This document shows, piece after piece, positions 7,072-13,980 of a DNA stretch of 14,338 bases. The translations under genes were made by a program, and so were the position numbers. The stretch is from Actinomycetes bacterium (GTDB taxonomy: Bacteria; Actinomycetota; Actinomycetes; Actinomycetales; Cellulomonadaceae). A model generated the notes under the pieces. The model worked only from the letters and a program-made list of their open reading frames with translations. It was not told where the DNA came from and made no database searches. The DNA lies in assembly GCA_023412515.1 (NCBI GenBank), contig JAEYNO010000058.1, positions 1 to 14,338 of the forward strand. The letters run 5' to 3'. Each line of letters starts with the position of its first letter. Position 1 is the stretch's first letter.

Positions 7072-8615
7072 GCTCGCACGCGCTCGTGCTCCGCGACGAG
7101 CCGGTCGTCGTCGACGCCCAGGAGGCGGCGGTCGTCGAGCCCCTCGTGGTGCGTGGGCGTCACGGGCGTGAGCTCGACGAACGTCACCTCGTGGCGCGAC
7201 AGCACGAGGTCGAGGTCGACGCGGCCGTCGTGCGCGCGCAGCACGTCGTGCTCGACGGCGGGCGCGGAGCACGTGCGCAGGAGGTCGAGCTCACGTGCCG
7301 TCGGGGACATCGGGCGGCCGAGCTCGCGCCACGCGGCGAACGCGTTGCCGTCGTGCTCGTTGACGCGCTCGCGCAGCGCGAACGCGACGTCGCCGCGCAC
7401 CGGCAGGGACAACGAGACGCGGTGCTCGGCCGCGGCGTCGGGCGCGTCGGTGCCGCCGACCGGCTGCCACGCGAGCACCGTGACGCGGCCGTCGGGGTCG
7501 GCGCACACCAGGTGGTCGTCGCCGTGCGCCAGCACGTCGCGGCCCATGCGCGCCATGAACGCGTACAGGTGGTAGGTCGGCTTGGGCACCTGGCGGTGCG
7601 TGAGCATGCCGAACCCGCCGTGGAAGAACGACGTCGGCACGTTCGTCTCCTCGAAGACGTCGCAGAACGTCCAGTACGAGAACGAGTCGACGAGGTCGCC
7701 GCCGCCCGCGAGCACGGGCGCGAGGTACGCCGCGTTGTACGCGGTGTCGTGGATCGGGTTGTCCGGCCGGTACGACGTGTTGAACTCGGTGATGTGCACC
7801 GGCAGGCCAGCCAGGGCGGTGCCCTCGAGGTAGCGCCGCGGCACGTCGAACTCGCCGAGCAGCCACGCCGGCGGCTGCAGCGTCTGGTACGTGCCGAACG
7901 GGATCTCCTGCGTCGGGCCCGTCGCGTACGCGTGCCGGCTGACGAAGTCGATCGGCACGTCGCGGCTCGTCACGAAGTCGGCGAACGGCGCCCACCACGC
8001 GTCGTCCGAGCCGCCGCAGATGGCGGGCCCCCCGACCTGCAGCTCGGCGTCGACGTCCTTGACCGCGCGGGCCGTGGCCTCGAACAACCGGAAGTAGGCG
8101 GCCTGGTCGGCGTCCTTCCAGAACCCCGCGAGGTTCGGCTCGTTCCAGACCTCGACCGGCCAGCGGCGGACCTCCTCGATCCCGTAGCGGTCGATCTGGT
8201 GCCGCAGCAGCGCCTGCACGAGCGCGACCCACTGCGCGTGGTCGCGCGGCGGCGTCACGTTGCCCTTCCACCAGAACACGGTCTGGTCGCCCGACGCGAG
8301 CTGCGAGGGCATGAACCCCAGCTCGAGGAACGGCCGGATCCCGACGTCCAGGAAGAAGTCGTGCACCTGGTCGACGTACGTGAACGCGTACCGCGTGTGG
8401 GTGCGCCCGTCGACCTCGTCGGTGCGCAGCAGCCCCATGTCGTCGGACAGCAGGCCGTGCCCGCGGATGTGCCGGAAGCCGATGTCGCGCTGCACCTGCG
8501 CGAGCGAGTCGCGGTAGTCGGCGCGCAGCGCGAGGTTCATGCGCCCGGTGCCGACGCACTCGCGCCAGGACGTGGGCAGGGGGCCGGACGGCTGGGACGG
8601 GACGACGGTGCGCAC
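7068..8615 (-). CDS. GH39 glycoside hydrolase, beta-xylosidase type
   Basis: The product has 515 residues, usual for GH39 beta-xylosidases. Residues 17-61 (WRECVGTGRMNLALRADYRD, then IGFRHIRGHGLLSDDMG) match the family's opening strand. The acid/base Glu is E159 in EVWNEPNLAGFW, and the nucleophile is E277 in HITEFNTSY. A beta-sandwich follows the TIM barrel (from about residue 380, VCADPDGRVTVLAWQ). There is no signal peptide, so it acts inside the cell. GH39 also contains enzymes on arabinofuranosides, so xylose release is probable but not proven. The GTG start has GGAG four bases upstream. It follows the solute-binding protein gene across a strong hairpin and overlaps the DUF624 gene by four bases. 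Confidence 0.92.
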   Translation of the reverse strand: MRTVVPSQPSGPLPTSWRECVGTGRMNLALRADYRDSLAQVQRDIGFRHIRGHGLLSDDMGLLRTDEVDGRTHTRYAFTYVDQVHDFFLDVGIRPFLELGFMPSQLASGDQTVFWWKGNVTPPRDHAQWVALVQALLRHQIDRYGIEEVRRWPVEVWNEPNLAGFWKDADQAAYFRLFEATARAVKDVDAELQVGGPAICGGSDDAWWAPFADFVTSRDVPIDFVSRHAYATGPTQEIPFGTYQTLQPPAWLLGEFDVPRRYLEGTALAGLPVHITEFNTSYRPDNPIHDTAYNAAYLAPVLAGGGDLVDSFSYWTFCDVFEETNVPTSFFHGGFGMLTHRQVPKPTYHLYAFMARMGRDVLAHGDDHLVCADPDGRVTVLAWQPVGGTDAPDAAAEHRVSLSLPVRGDVAFALRERVNEHDGNAFAAWRELGRPMSPTARELDLLRTCSAPAVEHDVLRAHDGRVDLDLVLSRHEVTFVELTPVTPTHHEGLDDRRLLGVDDDRLVAEHERVRA

Positions 8616-8689
8616 GATGCTCCAAGGACGGGTCGGGGCGTGCCGGGGTGGTGCGAGGGTGGTGCCGGACCCTGCGGGGCCCGACGAGC

Positions 8690-8732
8690 GACGGCCGGGT
8701 CGCCCTCCGCTGCGGAGGTCGACCCGGCCGTC
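8690..8732 (-). terminator. Strong hairpin after the solute-binding protein gene
   Basis: A perfect 13-bp stem (GACGGCCGGGTCG paired with CGACCCGGCCGTC) encloses a second inverted repeat, CCTCCGC-T-GCGGAGG. The whole 43-base element begins 5 bases after the stop codon on the transcript. No T-tract follows. It could partly terminate transcription or protect the upstream mRNA, so that the binding protein is made in excess over the distal genes. Confidence 0.75.
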
Positions 8733-8737
8733 ACCGG

Positions 8738-10399
8738 TCAGCCGTTCTTCTCGGCGAAGCGCTCCTGGGCGCCGTTCACGATGTCGAGGTACTGCTGCAT
8801 GTTCTTGCCCTCGAGCTCCGCGACGTAGGCGTCCCACTCGTCGAGCGAGCGCTGACCCAGGATGAACGCGGCCGTGTTCTGCCAGACGTGGTCCTTCAGG
8901 GCCGTCTGCCAGAGCGAGACCTGCTCGCGCTCGAGCTCGTTGAGCGGGGCCGGCGGCGAGACGGGAGCGAGCTCCTTGTCCGACATCGACTCCACGAACT
9001 CGACGACCTCGGGACGCAGCATCGACTGGTCGAGCTCGTCGGACGAGCCGTGCTCGAGCATCCAGACGCCGTTGTGGTAGCCGTAGTCGACGTTGAGCTT
9101 CTTGGGGGCACCCGGGTTGAGGTCGTTCTGGTCGATCTCCGGCATGAGCGTGCGCTTGCCGTCGGCGTCCTTGGTGTACGTCTCACCCTCGACGCCCCAC
9201 TTGGAGAACTCGAGGCCCTCGTCGGAGTAGAACAGCCAGTCGAGGTACTGGAGCATCGCCTTGAGGTGGTCGGAGTCCTTGACCTTCGACGACAGCATCG
9301 CGCCGCTCACGAGGCGCCCGCCGGCGACGTAGTCACCCGCGGGACCGGCCGGCACGCGGATCATCGTGACCTCGCCGGGCGTGCCCAGCTCGGTGAACGC
9401 GGTGCGGATCTTGAGGATCTCCTGGTCGTTCGTGAGCTGCGCGAACGTCTGACCCGACGCGATCTTCTGCTGCGCCTGGTCGTCGTCCTGCGTGAGGCTC
9501 TCGGGGTCGAGCAGACCGTCCTCGACGAGCCCGTGGAAGTACTCGAGCAGGTCGCGGTACTCGTCCATCGCACCGGCGTAGACGAACTCCTTGGCGTCGG
9601 CGTCCCAGTAGGTGCCCTCGCCGAAGCCCCAGCCGGCCGCGGTGCCGAAGTTCGGGGCCGCGATGTTCAGCGTCGCCTCGAGCGGGCCGTTGGCCGACCA
9701 GCGGTCGGACATCGGGAACTTGTCGGGGTACGCCTCCTTGACCTTCGCGAGGTCGGCCGCGAAGTCGTCGAACGTCTCGGGCTCCAGGCTCAGGCCGAGC
9801 TGCTCCCAGACGTCCTTGCGCACGGCGAACGTGTACATCGGGCGGACGGACTCACGCAGGCCGGGCAGCAGGTAGAACTTGCCGTCCTCCTGGCGCATCC
9901 GGTCGACGTCGTCCTGCAGGTCCCACTTCTCGATCTTGTCCTTGAAGTTGGGCATGTAGTCGATGTAGTCGCTGACCGGGAGGATCGCGCCGCCGGCGAC
10001 GAACTGCACCTCCTGGCCGGGGTGCGTCACCGAGATGATGTCGGGCGCGTTGCCGGCGCCGATGGCGACCGACTTGGCCTGGTCCCAGTCGGACAGCGGA
10101 CGCGACGTGATGTCGAAGGAGACGTTCTGGTTCTCCTTGAACTTCGTGAGGATGTCCCAGTCGTCCTTGAGCGGGTAGTTCGGGTGGTCGCGGTACATCA
10201 GTCCGAACGTCACCGGCTCGGTCGCCTTGAACGTCGTCCCGACCGCGAAGTCCTCCATCGCGCCGACCGTGCCGATGTCGTCGGCCGACGGCTTGTCGCC
10301 ATCGCCGCCGTCGCCACCGCTGCCGCAGGCCGCCAGGGCCAGCGCGAGGGTCGCGGCGGTCGCGGCGTACGCCACCGACCGCTTCTTGGTGGTCCTCAT
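8738..10399 (-). CDS. ABC transporter solute-binding lipoprotein (LplA/YtcQ-like, carbohydrate)
   Basis: The product has 553 residues. It opens with a basic stretch (MRTTKKR), a hydrophobic helix and the lipobox LAAC with C25 as lipid anchor, then a Gly/Asp-rich linker. It is therefore exported and held on the outer face of the membrane. The length of about 550 residues and the features GNAPDIISV, YMPNF, RQEDGKFYLLPG and the W/Y-rich binding region (YGYHNGVWMLEHG) match the large LplA/YtcQ branch of extracellular sugar-binding proteins (CUT1 systems). Its ligand is presumably the oligosaccharide cut by the GH39 and GH42 enzymes downstream; this is inferred. The start has a strong AAGGAGA site. 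The gene is 84 bp downstream of permease 2, with hairpins on both sides, a common arrangement for abundant binding proteins. Confidence 0.92.
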   Translation of the reverse strand: MRTTKKRSVAYAATAATLALALAACGSGGDGGDGDKPSADDIGTVGAMEDFAVGTTFKATEPVTFGLMYRDHPNYPLKDDWDILTKFKENQNVSFDITSRPLSDWDQAKSVAIGAGNAPDIISVTHPGQEVQFVAGGAILPVSDYIDYMPNFKDKIEKWDLQDDVDRMRQEDGKFYLLPGLRESVRPMYTFAVRKDVWEQLGLSLEPETFDDFAADLAKVKEAYPDKFPMSDRWSANGPLEATLNIAAPNFGTAAGWGFGEGTYWDADAKEFVYAGAMDEYRDLLEYFHGLVEDGLLDPESLTQDDDQAQQKIASGQTFAQLTNDQEILKIRTAFTELGTPGEVTMIRVPAGPAGDYVAGGRLVSGAMLSSKVKDSDHLKAMLQYLDWLFYSDEGLEFSKWGVEGETYTKDADGKRTLMPEIDQNDLNPGAPKKLNVDYGYHNGVWMLEHGSSDELDQSMLRPEVVEFVESMSDKELAPVSPPAPLNELEREQVSLWQTALKDHVWQNTAAFILGQRSLDEWDAYVAELEGKNMQQYLDIVNGAQERFAEKNG

Positions 10400-10447
10400 G
10401 GTTCTCCTTCCGGGGGAACGTCGTCGTCCGGATCCGTGGAAGTGGCA

Positions 10448-10469
10448 CCGCGACCCCGGCGGGGCGCGG
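10448..10469 (-). repeat. Hairpin between permease 2 and the binding-protein gene
   Basis: CCGCGACCCC and GGGGCGCGG pair over nine bases with one bulged A and a three-base loop. It sits in the 84-bp gap before the binding-protein ribosome site. It may be an mRNA processing or stability element. Confidence 0.45.
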
Positions 10470-10483
10470 GTGGGGCGATCAGG

Positions 10484-11410
10484 TCACTGCTTGACCGAGC
10501 CGAGCATCACGCCCGACACGAAGTACCTCTGGATGAACGGGTACAGGCACACGATCGGCAGGACGGTGAGGAGCATCGTCACGGCCTTGACGTTGGCGGC
10601 GATCTGCGTCGCCTCGGAGGACCCGGCCGCGCCGTCGACGCTCGTGGCACCCGCGATGAGGTTCCGCAGGTAGACGGTCACCGGGTACAGCTCGCGGTGG
10701 TCCATGTAGAGGAACGCGGCGAACCACGAGTTCCAGAACGCGACCGCGTAGAACAGCACCATCGTCGCGATGACCGCCTTGCTCAGCGGCAGGACGATGC
10801 GCCAGAGCTTGCCGTACGTGCTCAGGCCGTCGATCTCGGCGGCCTCCTCGAGCTCGCTGGAGAAGTTCTCGAAGAACGACTTCATGACGAGCAGGTTGAA
10901 CACGCTGATCGCGTTGGGCAGCGCGATGGCCCACACGGTGTTGCGCAGGCCCAGCTCGTTGACCAGCACGTAGTTGGGGATCAGGCCGCCGTTGAAGAAC
11001 ATGGTGAACACGGCGATGCCGATGAACACCGTGCGCCCCTTGAGGCGGTACTTGGAGATCGCGTACGCGTAGGTCGTGGTGAGGACCATCGCGACGAGGG
11101 TCGCGACGACCGTGTAGTACACGGTGTTCTGGTAGTTGCGCCAGAACATCGCGTCGCCCATGACGAGCTGGAACGTCGTGAGGTTGAAGCCGCGCGGCCA
11201 GATCGTGACCTGGCCGGAGTTGATGTACGACTCGGAGCTGAACGCCTGCGCGGCCAGGTTCGCGAACGGGTACAGCGTGATCGCCGCGATGAGGACCAGG
11301 AGCGTCGCGTTGATGACGCGGAACGCGGTGTAGGCCCGCGTCTCCTTGACCGCCCGGACGGTCGGCTTCGACAGCTTGGTGTCGAGGCGCGTGACGTTGT
11401 CGACGGTCAC
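10484..11410 (-). CDS. ABC transporter permease (LplC/YtcP-like, CUT1 family)
   Basis: The product has 308 residues and about six membrane helices, the first at about 32-56 (ATLLVLIAAITLYPFANL). The EAA loop that docks the ATPase is at 189-208 (EAAEIDGLSTYGKLWRIVLP), with the invariant Gly of the family. The FNGGLIPNYVLV segment at 139-150 and the ending YFVSGVMLGSVKQ are typical of LplC/YtcP permeases. With permease 1 it forms the membrane channel for the oligosaccharide. The start is ambiguous: the GTG chosen gives a GTGA overlap with the upstream stop, while the GTG one codon earlier has a slightly better spaced GGGAG. Confidence 0.92.
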   Translation of the reverse strand: MTVDNVTRLDTKLSKPTVRAVKETRAYTAFRVINATLLVLIAAITLYPFANLAAQAFSSESYINSGQVTIWPRGFNLTTFQLVMGDAMFWRNYQNTVYYTVVATLVAMVLTTTYAYAISKYRLKGRTVFIGIAVFTMFFNGGLIPNYVLVNELGLRNTVWAIALPNAISVFNLLVMKSFFENFSSELEEAAEIDGLSTYGKLWRIVLPLSKAVIATMVLFYAVAFWNSWFAAFLYMDHRELYPVTVYLRNLIAGATSVDGAAGSSEATQIAANVKAVTMLLTVLPIVCLYPFIQRYFVSGVMLGSVKQ

Positions 11411-12456
11411 CACAGGGAGGCTCCCACCACTCGGCGCGAGATCGCGTTGGCCGACAGGACGAGGGTGAGGCCGATGAGCGCCTCGAACAGGCCGATGGCC
11501 GTGGCGTAGGAGAACTGGCTGGACCCGATGCCGACGCGGTACAGGTACGTCGCGATGACGTCCGCGGTCGGGTAGAGCAGGGGGTTGTACAGCAGCAGGA
11601 TCTTCTCGAACCCGACGGCCATGAACGTGCCGATGTTGAGGATCAGCAGGACGACCATGGTGGGCCGGATGCCGGGCAGCGTGACGTGCCACGTCTGGCG
11701 CCACCGGTTGGCGCCGTCGATGCGCGCGGCCTCGTAGAGCTGCGGGTCGATCGTGGACAGCGCGGCGAGGTAGAGGATCGTGCCCCAGCCGACGGTCTGC
11801 CAGATCTCGGAGCTGATGTAGATGGTGCGGAACCACTCGGGCAGCTGCATGAACCCGATCGCGTCGCCGCCGATCGCGGTGATGATCTGGTTGACCGTGC
11901 CGCGCATGGCCGTGAGCTGGAAGACCAGGCCCGCGACGATGACGATCGACATGAAGTGCGGCAGGTACGAGATGGTCTGGATGATCCGCTTGAACCGCTG
12001 CGAGCGGAGCTCGTTGAGCATGAGCGCCAGCACGATCGGCAGCGGGAAGATGATGACGAGGCTGAGCACGCCCAGCACGAGGGTGTTCTGGAAGACGTTC
12101 CAGAACGTGGGGTCGTTGATGAACATCCGCACGTAGTGCAGACCGACCCACTCCTCGCCGAAGATCGAGCCGCCCGGCCGGAACCGGCGGAACGCGATCA
12201 CGTTGCCGAGCATCGGCACGTAGCGGAAGACCAGGAAGAACACGAGCGGGAGGACCAGCAGCGAGTACAGCTGCCAGTCGCGGCGCAGCGCGCGCCCCCA
12301 CGTGACGTGACCGTCGCGGCGCCTGCGGGCGGCGCGGTCGCGCGGACCCGACGGCCCGGCGCCCTGCGCGACCGGTGCGGCGGCGCGCTGCGTGCGGTCC
12401 ACCGTCGTCTGCGCGGCGACCGTGCCGTCGACGGTCACTCCGTCCTGCGTGGACAT
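11407..12456 (-). CDS. ABC transporter permease (LplB/YtcO-like, CUT1 family)
   Basis: The product has 349 residues. After an unusual Ala/Arg-rich hydrophilic N-terminus of about 60 residues come LYSLLVLPLVFFLVFRYVPM (63-82) and about five further membrane helices. The EAA loop is at 241-263 (YEAARIDGANRWRQTWHVTL then PGI). The FRYVPM, FRRF, VGLHYVR and FWNVFQNTL series is typical of LplB/YtcO permeases of CUT1 importers. This is the first full gene of the operon. Its ATG lies 4 bases after the stop of a small upstream frame. The nearest AGG is one base from the ATG; a GAAGGG lies further upstream, inside the small frame. No transporter ATPase gene is found in the window, so a shared one is expected elsewhere. 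Confidence 0.92.
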   Translation of the reverse strand: MSTQDGVTVDGTVAAQTTVDRTQRAAAPVAQGAGPSGPRDRAARRRRDGHVTWGRALRRDWQLYSLLVLPLVFFLVFRYVPMLGNVIAFRRFRPGGSIFGEEWVGLHYVRMFINDPTFWNVFQNTLVLGVLSLVIIFPLPIVLALMLNELRSQRFKRIIQTISYLPHFMSIVIVAGLVFQLTAMRGTVNQIITAIGGDAIGFMQLPEWFRTIYISSEIWQTVGWGTILYLAALSTIDPQLYEAARIDGANRWRQTWHVTLPGIRPTMVVLLILNIGTFMAVGFEKILLLYNPLLYPTADVIATYLYRVGIGSSQFSYATAIGLFEALIGLTLVLSANAISRRVVGASLW

Positions 12457-12460
12457 GCCT

Positions 12461-12580
12461 TCACCACCCTTCGCGGGTGAGGAGCACCCCGGGGGCGGTG
12501 GTGCTCGTCAGGTGCGGGACGTGGTCGTGCGGCGGCGTCCCGGCGTGCGCCGGCCCCGTCTCGTGCTGCTCCGCCTGCAT
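12461..12580 (-). CDS. Possible 39-residue leader peptide upstream of permease 1
   Basis: This small frame starts at an ATG with GGAG five bases upstream, a better ribosome site than that of permease 1. It ends in TGA four bases before the permease ATG, in a different frame. All but one of its codons end in G or C, while first and second positions are less GC-rich, the pattern of true coding DNA here. The peptide is hydrophilic and His-rich (H6, H12, H18, H20, H23), begins MQAEQHETG and ends LLTREGW. It has no signal peptide or membrane helix, and no family was recognised. It could couple or gate translation of permease 1 by termination-reinitiation. It may also be a chance frame in GC-rich leader DNA. 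Confidence 0.42.
   Translation of the reverse strand: MQAEQHETGPAHAGTPPHDHVPHLTSTTAPGVLLTREGW
12482..12506 (-). repeat. Inverted repeat in the operon leader
   Basis: GAGCACC and GGTGCTC, seven-base arms 11 bases apart, lie inside the 3' part of the small upstream frame. As RNA they could form a hairpin that ends about 25 bases before the permease 1 start codon. Confidence 0.35.
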
Positions 12581-12612
12581 CGGTTCTCCACGCCCTCGTG
12601 GTCGAAACGTGT

Positions 12613-12630
12613 CGGCGGCCCATTCCGCCG
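12613..12630 (-). repeat. Hairpin near the 5' end of the operon leader
   Basis: CGGCGG and CCGCCG flank a six-base loop. ACGT copies on both sides can extend the stem across a small internal loop. The hairpin would begin about 10 bases into the transcript and may act as a 5' stabiliser. Confidence 0.35.
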
Positions 12631-12645
12631 AACGTGAGGGCTGCC

Positions 12646-12675
12646 ACGTTAGGCAAACGTTTGCGGTGCCGTCAA
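12646..12675 (-). promoter_or_regulatory. Operon promoter (-35 TTGACG, -10 TAACGT)
   Basis: On the minus strand TTGACG (12675-12670) and TAACGT (12651-12646) are 18 bp apart, close to the sigma-70-like consensus. The start would be near 12639, giving a leader of about 183 bases before permease 1. The LacI-type operator fills the spacer. Confidence 0.68.
12652..12665. promoter_or_regulatory. LacI-family operator
   Basis: The core GCAAACGTTTGC is a perfect 12-bp palindrome centred on CG. With one flanking base each side it matches 8 of the 10 fixed positions of the LacI/GalR-family consensus TGNAANCGNTTNCA. It lies exactly between the -35 and -10 boxes of the operon promoter, so a bound repressor would block RNA polymerase. 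The divergent LacI-family gene is the obvious binder. Confidence 0.75.
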
Positions 12676-12701
12676 CCTCCGTGGCCGAACCGAGACCGGA
12701 C

Positions 12702-12718
12702 GGGCGTCCGGGACGCCC
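12702..12718. repeat. 17-bp dyad between operon promoter and regulator gene
   Basis: GGGCGTCC and GGACGCCC are perfect eight-base arms around one G. It is 27 bp upstream of the operon -35 box. It differs from the LacI-type operator, so it may be a site for another regulator or a chance palindrome. Confidence 0.35.
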
Positions 12719-12790
12719 TCAGGCGTGACCCTGGCGGGTGAGCGGCGGCCCCGCACAGGCCCCGTCCGGGCCAGTCGGACGCTCCCCCGG

Positions 12791-12812
12791 GCACCCTCCC
12801 GGGTGCTACCGT
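12791..12812 (+). promoter_or_regulatory. Candidate promoter of the LacI-family gene
   Basis: An extended -10 element TGCTACCGT (TGN plus TANNNT) ends at 12812, with no clear -35. An inverted repeat, GCACCC-TCCC-GGGTGC, lies directly upstream at 12791-12806 and overlaps its start. The leader would be about 80 bases. Confidence 0.35.
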
Positions 12813-12897
12813 GCCCTCGAAACTTGCGGACACATCACGGGCACCCGACGACGACGTCACCACCCGCAGTCAGGCGAGCCCGGCCGGAGGAGGCCCC

Positions 12898-13923
12898 GTG
12901 ACCACGTCGACCGACGGGCGACGCACCGTCACCATCGCCGAGATCGCGGCGCTCGCCGGGGTGTCCGTGCCGACGGTCTCCAAGGTGCTCAACGGCCGCG
13001 CCGACGTCGCCGCGGCCACCCGGGCGCGCGTCGAGGCGATCCTCGAGGAGCACAGCTACCGCCGACGCCGCGGGCGCGGCTCGGGCGACCCGAGCCTCAT
13101 CGACCTGGTGTTCCACCACATCGACAACGCGTGGGCCCAGGAGGTCATCAAGGGCGTCGAGGACGCCGCGGCCGCGCGCCGCGTCGGCGTCGTGCTGTCC
13201 GAGCTCGGCGGGGCGCACCGCCCGCCGCAGGACCTCATCGACGACATCCTCGCGCGCCGCCCGCTCGGCGTGCTGCTCGTCCTCTCCACGCTCGACGCGA
13301 CGCAGCGCCACCAGCTCGAGTCGCGCTCGATCCCGTTCGTCGTCGTCGACACCTTCGGCGAGCCGCCCGCCGGCGTACCCACCGTGGGGTCCAACAACTG
13401 GAACGGCGGTCTCATCGCGACCCGTCACCTGCTCGCGCTGGGCCACCGGCGCATCGGCGTCATCGCCGGGCCGCCCGACGTGCTGTGCTCGCGCGCCCGC
13501 GTCGACGGCTACCGCAGCGCGCTCGCCGAGGCCGGCGTCGAGGCCGACCCCGACCTGGTGCGCTGGGGCGACTTCCACGTCACGGGCGGGTACGAGCACG
13601 GGCTGCGGCTGCTGCAGCGCGCCGACCGCCCCACCGCGATCTTCGCGGGCTCCGACTACCAGTGCCTCGGCGTCATGCGCGCCGTGCGCGAGCTGGGTCT
13701 GTCGATCCCCGAGGACGTCTCGGTCGTGGGCTACGACGACATCCCGCTCGCGCAGTGGCTCGGGCCGTCGCTGACGACGGTGCGGCAGCCGCTGCGCGAG
13801 ATGGCGGCGACCGCGACGCAGATGGTGCTGAGCCTCGCCGCCGGCGAGCGCCCGGCGAACCTGCGGATCGACCTGGCCACCGAGCTCGTCGTCCGGGAGT
13901 CCACGGCGCCGGCGCCCGCCTGA
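12898..13923 (+). CDS. LacI-family transcriptional regulator
   Basis: The product has 341 residues. The N-terminal helix-turn-helix spans residues 11-32 (VTIAEIAALAGVSVPTVSKV then LNG), followed by the hinge region and a periplasmic-binding-protein-like sensor domain. Visible sensor landmarks are RHLLALGHRRIGVIAG, the RVDGYRSAL helix, AIFAGSDYQCLGVMRAVRELG and SVVGYDDIPLAQWLGPSLTTV. It is normally a sugar-responsive repressor. The operon it faces and the palindrome in that operon's promoter make it the probable local regulator, with a breakdown sugar as inducer. The GTG start is chosen because GGAGGAGG lies four bases upstream; a GTG 87 bases earlier adds a low-complexity extension before the DNA-binding domain. 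Confidence 0.94.
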   Translation: MTTSTDGRRTVTIAEIAALAGVSVPTVSKVLNGRADVAAATRARVEAILEEHSYRRRRGRGSGDPSLIDLVFHHIDNAWAQEVIKGVEDAAAARRVGVVLSELGGAHRPPQDLIDDILARRPLGVLLVLSTLDATQRHQLESRSIPFVVVDTFGEPPAGVPTVGSNNWNGGLIATRHLLALGHRRIGVIAGPPDVLCSRARVDGYRSALAEAGVEADPDLVRWGDFHVTGGYEHGLRLLQRADRPTAIFAGSDYQCLGVMRAVRELGLSIPEDVSVVGYDDIPLAQWLGPSLTTVRQPLREMAATATQMVLSLAAGERPANLRIDLATELVVRESTAPAPA

Positions 13924-13954
13924 CGCGCCCGCCGCCCGACACCCGCACGCAGCG

Positions 13955-13980
13955 CGCGCCGCACCGACCGTCGCGGCGCG
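13955..13980. terminator. Hairpin between the convergent LacI and GH95 genes
   Basis: CGCGCCGC and GCGGCGCG form an eight-pair stem with a 10-base loop in the 57-bp gap between the two stops. It abuts the GH95 stop codon. It could terminate both transcripts. No T-tract is present on either side. Confidence 0.5.

Noticed and set aside
7086..8828. A 580-codon plus-strand frame
   Set aside because: It is antisense to the GH39 gene and has no recognisable domain.
8648..11509. A 953-codon plus-strand frame
   Set aside because: It is antisense to the binding-protein and permease genes, is extremely Arg/Val/Leu/Asp-rich and matches no family. It arises from the GC-rich codon pattern of the true genes.
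12603..12614. Second LacI-like half-site (AAACGT) downstream of the operon start
   Set aside because: Only one half resembles the main operator and it lies inside a leader hairpin sequence; too weak to call a site.
12811..12897. Earlier in-frame start for the LacI-family gene
   Set aside because: It adds 29 low-complexity residues before the helix-turn-helix, while the later GTG has a near-perfect ribosome site.
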